Below, in pieces: positions 8,185 through 14,736 of a DNA stretch of 15,763 nucleotides. How positions within the stretch are numbered: the stretch's first letter is position 1; the number at the start of each line of letters is the position of its first letter. The position numbers were made by a program, and so were the translations under genes. Below the pieces are notes generated by a model, which did no database searches, was not told the DNA's origin, and saw nothing but the letters and a program-made list of their open reading frames with translations. This stretch comes from DATLYT01 sp035574455 (GTDB lineage Bacteria > Bacteroidota > Ignavibacteria > UBA10030), in assembly GCA_035574455.1 (NCBI GenBank), contig DATLYT010000076.1, forward strand, positions 1-15,763. The letters run 5' to 3'.

Positions 8185-8919
8185 TTAGTAGAAGGAGCCG
8201 AAGTTGAGCGTGATGAAGAATCCGCCAAACTGCTTGACGTAACTTCCTTCCAGAATTTCGATTCCTTTGGTGAAAGGGATAAAGTAATATCGAAAACTAA
8301 TGCCGCTGAGTGTTCCTCGGTCCAAACCAAAATATGCTCCACCGCCGATGTAAGCTCCAACTGTGTATTTCGCCTGCCCGTACTTTAAGCTGCTGAAGAA
8401 ATCGATCTGTTCTTCCTGTATGAATCTTTGCCCGTTCGGAAGTTGGTATACCGTTCTGTTTGCATACGGAGCAACAAAAATCATTGATGGGCCAACGGCA
8501 GCGCTCACAAAGGGGCGGAAGTTATCAACGATGTCATCCTTGAACAAGCGGTATTGTACACCAAACGACATCGGAAACATGAGGAGTCTGTTTTTTTTGC
8601 CCGGTATGATCGGCCTTCCATAGTAATCGTAGTACTCAACCTCACCTTCATCCTTCACATCCGAAATCGCCAATCCAACGAAACCGGATATTTCATCCGA
8701 AAACTCGTGGCGCCAGAATCCCCCCGCCCCAAAACCGTTATTGGAAATCATTAGGTCAATACCCCAGGCGTTTCTCAGCGGTCGGTAGGCGGTCGAGGTA
8801 ATAAGGTCGGGTGAGACCGGCTCGAAGATGATCGTCGTATCGGTAGGCGTGGGGTCTTGTGCGTGGAGTGTGAGCATGACGCTCGGAAGAAGCAGGAGTG
8901 TGGCGAGCAAGCGTTTCAT
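8185..8919 (-). CDS. Secreted outer-membrane beta-barrel-like protein of unknown function
   Basis: 244 residues from the ATG at 8919. A TTG at 8934 is in frame but lacks support, whereas the ATG has a GAGGG ribosome binding site 8 nt upstream. A signal peptide is clear (MKRLLATLLLLPSVMLTLHA, then QD). The mature protein has repeated amphipathic strands (GFGAGGFWRHEF, ISGFVGLAIS, LLMFPMSFGVQYRLF, RPFVSAAVGPSMIFV, YTVGAYIGGGAYFGL, GISFRYYFIPF) and a final FFITLNFGSFY, as expected for an outer-membrane barrel of the OmpW/porin-like size class. A Tyr/Asp/Glu-rich loop (EVEYYDYYGRP) lies near residue 95. It follows the methyltransferase gene on the same strand after 92 bp, a gap that contains a triple repeat. 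I do not recognise a named family. Confidence 0.82.
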   Translation of the reverse strand: MKRLLATLLLLPSVMLTLHAQDPTPTDTTIIFEPVSPDLITSTAYRPLRNAWGIDLMISNNGFGAGGFWRHEFSDEISGFVGLAISDVKDEGEVEYYDYYGRPIIPGKKNRLLMFPMSFGVQYRLFKDDIVDNFRPFVSAAVGPSMIFVAPYANRTVYQLPNGQRFIQEEQIDFFSSLKYGQAKYTVGAYIGGGAYFGLDRGTLSGISFRYYFIPFTKGIEILEGSYVKQFGGFFITLNFGSFY

Positions 8920-8927
8920 GACAGATT

Positions 8928-8932
8928 CCCTC
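8928..8932 (-). promoter_or_regulatory. Ribosome binding site that fixes the barrel-gene start
   Basis: On the minus strand GAGGG lies 8 nt upstream of the ATG at 8919. This selects ATG 8919 over the in-frame TTG at 8934, which would place the site inside the coding region. Confidence 0.7.
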
Positions 8933-8935
8933 AAT

Positions 8936-8963
8936 GGTATCGTTGGGTATCGTTGGTATCGTT
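8936..8963. repeat. Three tandem copies of a 9-bp repeat in the leader of the barrel gene
   Basis: GGTATCGTT occurs at 8936-8944, 8946-8954 and 8955-8963, with one extra G between the first two copies. On the minus strand it reads AACGATACC three times, ending 4 nt before the GAGGG ribosome binding site of the barrel gene (start 8919). Such short tandem copies may be a protein-binding site or a replication-slippage product. Confidence 0.85.
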
Positions 8964-9011
8964 ACACTTTGCAACGGGCGGCAGTAGGGTTGAGTTCCCT
9001 GTTGTAATCTA

Positions 9012-10181
9012 TCAATTCACAGCAAAGATAGCAAATTTGAGATATTTCGTTTCCGGCATAGCACTCAGCACGGGATGGTCCGGACTGGCGCCTGAAAACT
9101 GTAGTAGCTGGAGCGAACGGTGGGCAGAGCGTGCGGCTGCCTCAACGCTGCTCAAAAACGACTCCTCGGTGACATGGTGAGAACAAGAAGCCGTTGCAAG
9201 AATACCACCGGCATGGAGCACCTTCAGGGCAAGGGTGTTAATCTCTTTGTATCCCCGCAAAGCAGTGGCCACGGTTTTCTTGCTCTTGCTGAAAGAAGGA
9301 GGATCGAGGATCACGAGGTCGAACCGTCTTCCCGCTGTCACATACTCCTTGAGCTGGTCGAAAGCATCTCCGACATGAAAGGCCACTCCCTCAGCTTGGT
9401 TAATGGTAGCATTGACCTTTGCTTTGGCGATGGCGTGGTCAGAAACATCAAGGCCTACAACCTGTTTTGCCCCTGCCTTCAGCGCATTCAGTGAAAATCC
9501 CCCTTCATTACAGAAACAGTCTAAAACCTCCGCATCTTTAGCAAACGTCTGGATGGCCTTCCGGTTTTCCCGTTGGTCGAGGAAGAAACCCGTCTTCTGT
9601 CCATTCAGGAGGTCGACTTTGTATTTGATCGCGTGCTCCGTGATAATAGTCTGATCAAGCGAACCGCGAAGAACCCCTTTCTTCAAGGGAAGGCCTTCAA
9701 GGGAACGTAACGGAGATTCGTTCCGCTCCACTATGGCTTTCGGGTGGAAGATCGATTCGAGCACGTCGCAAATGAGTGTGAGTCGTCTATCCATTCCATA
9801 GGAAAATGTTTGGAGAGAAAGAAACTCGTTGTATTTGTCGATGATAAGTCCCGGTAGGAAATCGCTCTCTCCATGCACGACCCGGAAACTCTCGGAACCG
9901 GGAAAGAGGCGTTTGCGGAGCTGGAGTGCTCGGTAGATTCGCCCTTCAAAAAAGTCGAAGGAAATTTCCTCCCGCTCTCGACTCAGTAATCGGGCAGCGA
10001 TCAACGAATGAGGGTGATAGAAGCCGAGTCCAAGAAATTTTTCATCATACCGAAGGATCTCCACAAGGTCGCCGGGTTCAGGCTCACCATGGACAGTCTT
10101 GATCTCGTTACTGAATACCCACTGGTGTCCCTGAGCCAGCCGGTGTTCTTCGTTCTTGCGAAGGATGATTTGCTTTTTCAT
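9012..10181 (-). CDS. rlmI: RlmI-like class I rRNA (cytosine-C5) methyltransferase with PUA domain
   Basis: 389 residues from the ATG at 10181. An ATG at 10253 would add 24 residues that do not fit the family, whose PUA domain normally starts within a few residues of the first Met; neither start has a ribosome binding site. Residues 1-75 form the PUA-type RNA-binding domain (ILRKNEEHRLAQGHQWVFSNEI). A central region with FFLDQRENR (199-207) precedes the Rossmann methyltransferase: motif I around DCFCNEGGFS (221-230), acidic GLD at 243-245, motif IV DPPSF (293-297) and ASCSHH (331-336), whose Cys is the likely catalytic residue. E. coli RlmI makes m5C1962 in 23S rRNA; this protein is very close to its 396-residue length. 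An RlmK-like or related COG1092 specificity is possible. The downstream barrel gene lies 92 bp away on the same strand and may be co-transcribed. Confidence 0.9.
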   Translation of the reverse strand: MKKQIILRKNEEHRLAQGHQWVFSNEIKTVHGEPEPGDLVEILRYDEKFLGLGFYHPHSLIAARLLSREREEISFDFFEGRIYRALQLRKRLFPGSESFRVVHGESDFLPGLIIDKYNEFLSLQTFSYGMDRRLTLICDVLESIFHPKAIVERNESPLRSLEGLPLKKGVLRGSLDQTIITEHAIKYKVDLLNGQKTGFFLDQRENRKAIQTFAKDAEVLDCFCNEGGFSLNALKAGAKQVVGLDVSDHAIAKAKVNATINQAEGVAFHVGDAFDQLKEYVTAGRRFDLVILDPPSFSKSKKTVATALRGYKEINTLALKVLHAGGILATASCSHHVTEESFLSSVEAAARSAHRSLQLLQFSGASPDHPVLSAMPETKYLKFAIFAVN

Positions 10182-10317
10182 ATAAACAAAGTAGCGAGAA
10201 ATGGAGCGAGAAGCAACCAAGTGATCTTCGTCAACGCGAAAACGTGCGGCCATTCTTTGAAAAAGTAGAAGGTGATTGGAGTCATAAACTTTGCCTGAGC
10301 GTCTCGTATATTGTTAG

Positions 10318-10336
10318 TGGGTTCATTAAGAACCCA
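10318..10336. other. Short stem-loop in the divergent spacer before the DUF4382 lipoprotein
   Basis: TGGGTTC (10318-10324) and GAACCCA (10330-10336) form a 7-bp stem with a 5-nt ATTAA loop. It lies 32 nt upstream of the lipoprotein ATG. No T-tract follows on either strand, so it is not a standard terminator. It may be a 5'-leader hairpin or an operator. I found no convincing promoter in this 187-bp spacer. Confidence 0.45.
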
Positions 10337-10368
10337 AAACATTATGTTTCACTATTTCGGAGGTTGTT

Positions 10369-11160
10369 ATGCGAGCAGTACTCAACATCATTTCGCTCTT
10401 CACAATCCTTGTGCTGGTGGGGTGTGCGAGCGACAACGCCACCAATCCATCGGAGGGAGAGGGGGAGATTCGGATGCATATGGTGGATTCACCGACTGCG
10501 GCGGAAGAAGTCGTCGTGGTGGTGAATCGCGTCGAGGTGCACAGTGCCGGTTCTGACAGCACAAGCGGCTGGGTGGTGGTGAACGATCAGCCAGCCAGCT
10601 ACGATCTGTTGAAGCTGAGAAATGGTGCGAGTGCGATTCTCGGCAGTGCGAAGTTGAAGGCCGGTCGCTATACGCAGATCCGTTTGATCCTCGGTGCGGG
10701 CAGCTACGTCAGGGTCGGTGGAACCAACTACGACCTGCAGGTCGCCAGTGGATTTCAGACCGGTGTGAAGCTGGTTCATACCTTCGAGATCGAAGCCGAT
10801 AAGGTGTACGAACTGTACCTGGACTTCGATGCTGATCGCTCTGTTCGTCAAAGCGGTCCCAATCAGTATCGTCTCACGCCCGTTATTCGGGTGCAGGCTT
10901 CAGTGACGTCGGGCTCGATTTCTGGCAGTATCGTCCCTGCGAATGCCGGAGCGTATATCTGGACGACGGTTGGGCGAGACACGGTTTCAACCTATGCTGC
11001 GGCCGACGGAACCTTCAAACTGATGGCGTTGCCTGAAGGCACGTATACCGTGACGATAGAATCGTTGAGCAACGCGTATCTCGGCATGGCGGTGCCAAAC
11101 GTCGTGGTCGCACGGCAACAGACCACAACATTGGGGACGATAACGTTGTCATCTCGGTAA
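10369..11160 (+). CDS. DUF4382-domain lipoprotein with C-terminal carboxypeptidase-regulatory-like fold
   Basis: 263 residues. A lipoprotein signal peptide ends in LVGC, with the lipidated Cys at residue 19 followed by an ASDNATNPSEGEGE spacer. Residues ~33-175 match DUF4382: MHMVDSPTAAEEVVVVVNRV, GWVVV, YDLLKLRNG, LKAGRYTQIRLILG, and the signature YLDFDADRSV followed by YRLTPVIRV. Residues ~183-263 (GSISGSIVPANAGAYIWT, TYAAADGTFKLMALPEGTYT) look like a carboxypeptidase-regulatory beta-sandwich. The domain order is usual for this family, whose function is not established; an extracytoplasmic, membrane-anchored role is likely. GGAGG at 10359-10363, 5 nt before the ATG, is a strong ribosome binding site. 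It appears monocistronic: a terminator follows and the upstream gene is divergent. Confidence 0.88.
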   Translation: MRAVLNIISLFTILVLVGCASDNATNPSEGEGEIRMHMVDSPTAAEEVVVVVNRVEVHSAGSDSTSGWVVVNDQPASYDLLKLRNGASAILGSAKLKAGRYTQIRLILGAGSYVRVGGTNYDLQVASGFQTGVKLVHTFEIEADKVYELYLDFDADRSVRQSGPNQYRLTPVIRVQASVTSGSISGSIVPANAGAYIWTTVGRDTVSTYAAADGTFKLMALPEGTYTVTIESLSNAYLGMAVPNVVVARQQTTTLGTITLSSR

Positions 11161-11173
11161 TCTTACCCAGTGG

Positions 11174-11198
11174 CCACCGGACGAACATCATCCGGTGG
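11174..11198 (+). other. Stem-loop just after the lipoprotein gene
   Basis: CCACCGGA (11174-11181) and TCCGGTGG (11191-11198) form a perfect 8-bp stem with a 9-nt loop, 13 nt after the stop codon. It has no T-tract and precedes the true terminator by about 20 nt. It could be a pause or 3'-end protecting hairpin. Confidence 0.55.
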
Positions 11199-11218
11199 TA
11201 GCATATCTCCTTCCTATG

Positions 11219-11254
11219 CAGCCCATCCGTTGAATGCGGATGGGCTGTTTTATT
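11219..11254 (+). terminator. Rho-independent terminator after the lipoprotein gene
   Basis: CAGCCCATCCG (11219-11229) pairs perfectly with CGGATGGGCTG (11237-11247), an 11-bp GC-rich stem with a 7-nt loop, followed by TTTTATT (11248-11254). This is the textbook form and separates the lipoprotein from the aldolase gene. Confidence 0.9.
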
Positions 11255-11364
11255 GATATCCGCCTTGCACAAGTAGCAACAGTTTGATATATTTTCAGTG
11301 GAAATTCCCACACAAACGCTCGTGCGTTATTCCTCCACGTGACGTATCGTCTCGCCACTTTCGT

Positions 11365-11370
11365 AAGGAG
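11365..11370 (+). promoter_or_regulatory. Ribosome binding site fixing the aldolase start
   Basis: AAGGAG ends 9 nt before the ATG at 11380. An upstream in-frame start at 11284 would add 32 residues absent from the family, so 11380 is the start. Confidence 0.75.
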
Positions 11371-11379
11371 ATTTTTTCC

Positions 11380-12444
11380 ATGACGAATATCGAACAACTG
11401 CTCGGAGCCGATGCCAAATCGCTCCTCGAACATCAATGTAAAACCATACCCAAAGAACAGCTCCACCTTCCTGGACCGGATTTTGTCGACCGCGTTTTTG
11501 CTCTTTCGGACCGACCACCCTCCGTACTGCGGAGCTTGCAACAGCTTTTCAACCACGGGCGGTTAGCGGGAACAGGGTATCTCTCGATTCTTCCTGTCGA
11601 TCAGGGAATTGAGCATTCGGCAGGCGCATCGTTTGCTCCAAACCCCATGTACTTTGATGGGGAGAACATCGTGAAGCTCGCCATCGAGGGAGGCTGCAAC
11701 GCGGTTGCGTCAACGTTGGGCGTGTTGGGTTCGGTCGCTCGGAAATATGCTCACAAGATCCCATTCATCCTCAAATTCAATCATAACGAGTTTTTGTCCT
11801 ACCCCAATACCTATGATCAGACGTTGTACGCCAGCGTCAAGCAGGCGTATGACATGGGTGCGGTGGCGGTTGGAGCGACGGTCTATTTCGGTTCACCTGA
11901 ATCACGCCGACAGATTTGGGAAGTGAGTCAGATGTTTCAACAGGCACACGAGTTGGGAATGGCGACCATTCTCTGGTGTTACCTGCGTAACCCGGCGTTC
12001 AAGACGAAAGAAAAGGATTACCATGTGTCTGCAGACTTAACGGGGCAGGCCAATCATCTTGGTGTCACGATTGAGGCAGACATTATCAAACAGAAACTGC
12101 CGGAAAACAACGGCGGCTACCTCGCATTGAACATGTCGGGTTCGAGCTACGGCAAGACCGATAAGCGCGTCTACTCTGACCTGACAAGCGATCATCCGAT
12201 TGATCTGACTCGCTACCAGGTTGCAAACTGCTATATGGGACGCGCGGGATTGATTAACTCCGGCGGTCCTTCCGGGCAGAACGATATAGCAGAAGCGGTC
12301 CGCACTGCGGTGATTAACAAGCGCGCCGGTGGAATGGGGTTGATTTCGGGTCGCAAAGCATTTCAACGGCCGATGAAGGAAGGCGTGCAGATTTTGAATG
12401 CGATTCAGGATGTTTATCTCTCCAAAGACGTGACGATCGCCTGA
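11380..12444 (+). CDS. fbaB: Class I fructose-bisphosphate aldolase, FbaB/DhnA type
   Basis: 354 residues, matching the ~350 of E. coli FbaB. It cleaves fructose-1,6-bisphosphate to dihydroxyacetone phosphate and glyceraldehyde-3-phosphate through a Schiff base in the cytosol, serving glycolysis or gluconeogenesis. Seen: LPVDQGIEHSAG (71-82), PNPMYFD (88-93), FILKFNHNE (129-137), YLRNPAFK (201-208), IIKQKLPENNGGY (235-247), LTSDHPIDL (268-276), ANCYMGRAGLINSGG (282-296) and VINKRAGGMGLISGRKAF (311-328). These correspond closely to E. coli FbaB as I remember it. The Schiff-base lysine probably lies in the KQK segment (237 or 239), but I cannot fix which. The C-terminus DVYLSKDVTIA is also family-typical. 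It has its own strong ribosome binding site, a terminator upstream and hairpins downstream, so it appears to be transcribed alone. Confidence 0.96.
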   Translation: MTNIEQLLGADAKSLLEHQCKTIPKEQLHLPGPDFVDRVFALSDRPPSVLRSLQQLFNHGRLAGTGYLSILPVDQGIEHSAGASFAPNPMYFDGENIVKLAIEGGCNAVASTLGVLGSVARKYAHKIPFILKFNHNEFLSYPNTYDQTLYASVKQAYDMGAVAVGATVYFGSPESRRQIWEVSQMFQQAHELGMATILWCYLRNPAFKTKEKDYHVSADLTGQANHLGVTIEADIIKQKLPENNGGYLALNMSGSSYGKTDKRVYSDLTSDHPIDLTRYQVANCYMGRAGLINSGGPSGQNDIAEAVRTAVINKRAGGMGLISGRKAFQRPMKEGVQILNAIQDVYLSKDVTIA

Positions 12445-12480
12445 AGGTTGACGCGCAGGGAGGGGTTACAAATTCGAGAT

Positions 12481-12541
12481 TTGACTTGCTTATCCTTCAG
12501 GACGAAATCCCGAACGGTCGGATTAGCAAGCAGGAAGTCAA
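12481..12541. repeat. Nested imperfect inverted repeats downstream of fbaB
   Basis: Several arms nest around one centre. TTGACTT (12481-12487) pairs with AAGTCAA (12535-12541). CTTGCTTATCC (12485-12495) pairs with GGATTAGCAAG (12520-12530) with one mismatch. A small inner hairpin joins ATCCCGA to TCGGAT with one bulged base. The outer arm shares its last 3 bases with the next hairpin. No gene is visible here. It may be a structured leader of the HAD gene, a 3' end of fbaB, or a small dispersed repeat element. Confidence 0.55.
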
Positions 12542-12570
12542 TGCCCCGCGGCAGCGGGGCATTGTATTTG
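12539..12570 (+). terminator. GC-rich terminator-like hairpin between fbaB and the HAD gene
   Basis: CAATGCCCCGC (12539-12549) pairs perfectly with GCGGGGCATTG (12554-12564) around a GGCA loop: an 11-bp, very stable stem. The following TATTTG is only moderately T-rich. It probably ends the fbaB transcript, lying 95 nt after the stop, though its position 33 nt before the next ATG also allows a role as leader attenuator. Confidence 0.6.
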
Positions 12571-12596
12571 TAAGAGAAGGAAACGGTGGAAATCTC

Positions 12597-13259
12597 ATGT
12601 GTACATTTCGCTGCGTCATCTTCGACATGGATGGGACGTTAACACAAACGAATCAGTTGATTTTCGATTCGTTTAACTACATCGCCAAGAAGTATCAAGG
12701 CAGGGAGTATTCCGAGCCGGAAATTACGGCGATGTTTGGACCGCCGGAAGAAGGGGCACTGGTGCACATTGTCGGCGAAGAGCGAATCGACGCTGTGTTG
12801 AAGGAGTATCTCGAGTTCTACAAGAACAACCACAACAAGCTCGCACGCCTCTATCCCGGCATCCTCGATCTGTTGAAATTCTTGAAGCAACAAAACTGCC
12901 GGATTGCTCTCTACACCGGCAAAGGCATTCACACAACGAACATTACGCTTGAGGAGTTTGGTCTCAGGCAGTATTTCGACTATATCGTTACAGGAAACGA
13001 CGTCGTCAGCCACAAACCTTCCGCTGAAGGCATCAGGAAGATTATGGCCCACTTTGGTTTGAAGCCCGACGAGGTCTTGATGGTGGGCGATTCCGTTGCC
13101 GATGTCAACGCCTCACATGAAGCTGGAGTGAAGATAGCGGTGGTGTTGTGGGATTCGTATGCAAAGGACAAAGTGCTTCAGATGAAGACGGATTACCAGT
13201 TTTACTCCGTCGATGAGCTTACTCGATGGATGCGGGAGCAGTGTAACTGCCATGACTGA
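12597..13259 (+). CDS. HAD-superfamily hydrolase, phosphoglycolate phosphatase-like
   Basis: 220 residues from the ATG at 12597. The open frame extends further upstream but runs through the hairpins, and the HAD motif I normally begins within ~10 residues of the start; GGTGG at about 12583 is a weak ribosome binding site. Motif I is DMDGT (nucleophile D10, acid/base D12), motif II the Thr in YTGKG, motif III the Lys in SHKPSAEGI, and motif IV GDSVADVNAS. The helical cap between motifs I and II (IAKKYQ...YPGIL) is the C1 type of the Gph/PpaX/beta-phosphoglucomutase subfamily, and the size fits. Substrate is unknown: phosphoglycolate, pyrophosphate or a sugar phosphate. The 3' end overlaps the glycosyltransferase start by 8 bp, implying co-translation. 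Confidence 0.9.
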   Translation: MCTFRCVIFDMDGTLTQTNQLIFDSFNYIAKKYQGREYSEPEITAMFGPPEEGALVHIVGEERIDAVLKEYLEFYKNNHNKLARLYPGILDLLKFLKQQNCRIALYTGKGIHTTNITLEEFGLRQYFDYIVTGNDVVSHKPSAEGIRKIMAHFGLKPDEVLMVGDSVADVNASHEAGVKIAVVLWDSYAKDKVLQMKTDYQFYSVDELTRWMREQCNCHD

Positions 13260-14736
13260 AGAACAGCTCTCTCCGTTCTGGTCGTTTGCCGTCAAATATG
13301 GCATGGCGATCGTCGTGCTGCTTTTTTATATCATGGCGGTGATGCATTTTGAGTACACGCCGGACGATACCTACATCTATCTTCAATATGCGAAGAACAT
13401 CGCAAATGGCGACGGATTCTCCTTTAACGCTGGAATACCCAGCTATGGAGTTACCGGCCCGCTGTGGGCTTTGCTCATCGCTGCCGGAGCCGCGGTTCAT
13501 CTTGATCCCTATGTTGTCGCGAAGACGTTTGATCTGTTCTTCGCTTGCATTGCCATTTTGGTTCTGTATCTTGTAGCGTTTCTTATTCTGCGCGATAAAC
13601 GCTATGCGTTACTTGCGGCGATGCTCTTTGCCTTTGACAGCTGGTTCTTACGATGGACCGGAAGTGGCATGGAAAGCTCGTTCGCTGTTCTTCTTGTGCT
13701 TCTCTGCACCTTTTATGTCTATCGAAATGAATACGCTCTTGCATCGCTGGTGTGTGGAGTACTTTCACTTGTTCGACCGGAGGGTGCGCTGTTGTTTGTC
13801 ATTCTTCAAGTCGACAATTTCATAAACTCCACCAACCGCAGGGCGTCGTTGCGGTCAATGCTTGTTTCGACGGGACTCTTTGCGGCGGTTATTCTGCCCT
13901 GGGTGGTGTTCTCGTATCTCCACTTCGGAACAATCGTTCCAAATACCGTCGCAGCAAAATCCAGTGTGGGAATGTCGTGGTCGGAATATTCATTTGTCGC
14001 GATATCGATCGCGAAAATTCTCGGCTCAACACAGGTTCTGTGTATCCTCGCACTTGTTGCAGGCGTATGGGTTGTATGGCGAAAAGACGGGTGGAAGGGA
14101 ATCCGCCTTGACCTGTTTGCGTTTCTCTGGATTTTCTTCCTTACCGCGGGTTATGTCGTCATGAAGGTGCAGGTTGTTTCGCGGTATCTTCTTCTTGTTT
14201 CCCCATTCATCGTCGTCTACGGCGTCTGGGGCATCCAGAAAATTGGCGAGGCGTGGAAGCTGGCTGATCGTACGGCGCTCCGTTCGATCGTCGTTCTTGT
14301 CATCATGAGCATCGGGATCAATCAATACCTTTACCATACTACGGTTGTGCCGCATATGAACGGTTTTGTCGAAGGAATGAACAACTGCCTCAAACCCATT
14401 GCCTACTGGCTTCGAGAACACACGCCGGAGAACACCGTTGTCCTTACACCTGATGTGGGTCTGGTTGGCTATATTTCTGGGAGGATGATGTACGACACTG
14501 CCGGACTTGTTTCACCCGCGGTGAAACGCTCCTTCGCAGGCGTGACGTACGACGAGGGGATGAAAGAGCGACGCTACGAGCGCGTGATCCGGCCGGATTT
14601 TGTCCTCGATCGCGGAATTCAACCGGAAAGGCTCGCGTCCAAAACGTTTCAGCCGGTGATGTCGGACATCTTTCCGAGTCTCGGCATTACTCAAACCAAG
14701 CCGGTCTATTATACTCTCTATCGGATTGTCGAATGA
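13252..14736 (+). CDS. GT-C type polytopic membrane glycosyltransferase
   Basis: 494 residues from the ATG at 13252, which overlaps the HAD gene by 8 bp; a further-upstream start at 13213 would lengthen the overlap without support. A first membrane helix (residues ~15-32) is followed by an acidic periplasmic motif, TPDDTYIYLQYAKNIANGDG (36-55), then YGVTGPLWALL. This D-D, 'RYAxNLxxGxG', 'GxTxPLW' order is the hallmark of polyprenyl-phosphate-sugar dependent GT-C enzymes such as the arabinosyl- and mannosyltransferase-like groups. About ten more helices follow, and a soluble periplasmic C-terminal domain covers the last ~130 residues (YWLREHTPENTVVLTPDVGLVGYISGR onward), also typical. It probably transfers a lipid-linked sugar to a glycan, lipid or protein outside the cytoplasmic membrane. 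Donor and acceptor cannot be read from sequence. The stop overlaps the T9SS plug start (ATGA). Confidence 0.87.
   Translation: MTEEQLSPFWSFAVKYGMAIVVLLFYIMAVMHFEYTPDDTYIYLQYAKNIANGDGFSFNAGIPSYGVTGPLWALLIAAGAAVHLDPYVVAKTFDLFFACIAILVLYLVAFLILRDKRYALLAAMLFAFDSWFLRWTGSGMESSFAVLLVLLCTFYVYRNEYALASLVCGVLSLVRPEGALLFVILQVDNFINSTNRRASLRSMLVSTGLFAAVILPWVVFSYLHFGTIVPNTVAAKSSVGMSWSEYSFVAISIAKILGSTQVLCILALVAGVWVVWRKDGWKGIRLDLFAFLWIFFLTAGYVVMKVQVVSRYLLLVSPFIVVYGVWGIQKIGEAWKLADRTALRSIVVLVIMSIGINQYLYHTTVVPHMNGFVEGMNNCLKPIAYWLREHTPENTVVLTPDVGLVGYISGRMMYDTAGLVSPAVKRSFAGVTYDEGMKERRYERVIRPDFVLDRGIQPERLASKTFQPVMSDIFPSLGITQTKPVYYTLYRIVE

Noticed and set aside
9023..9030. TATCTTTG on the minus strand, a match to the Bacteroidota -7 promoter element, upstream of the barrel gene
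   Set aside because: It lies within the last codons of the methyltransferase gene, and no TTG/TTTG element is found at the right distance upstream.
10182..10253. 24 extra N-terminal codons on the RlmI-like methyltransferase from ATG 10253
   Set aside because: PUA domains of this family begin a few residues after the start, the extra residues show no conserved pattern, and there is no ribosome binding site.
10290..10313. TTTG followed by TATATTG as a promoter for the DUF4382 gene
   Set aside because: Only 13 bp separate the two elements, too few for either the Bacteroidota or the sigma-70 spacing.
11380..12444. Possible recent transfer of fbaB, because its motifs resemble E. coli FbaB so closely
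   Set aside because: The family is highly conserved across bacteria, codon use looks like that of the neighbours, and no mobile element is nearby.
12639..13052. A 137-codon minus-strand frame over the HAD phosphatase gene
   Set aside because: The plus strand carries all four HAD motifs. The minus frame shows no domain or start signal.
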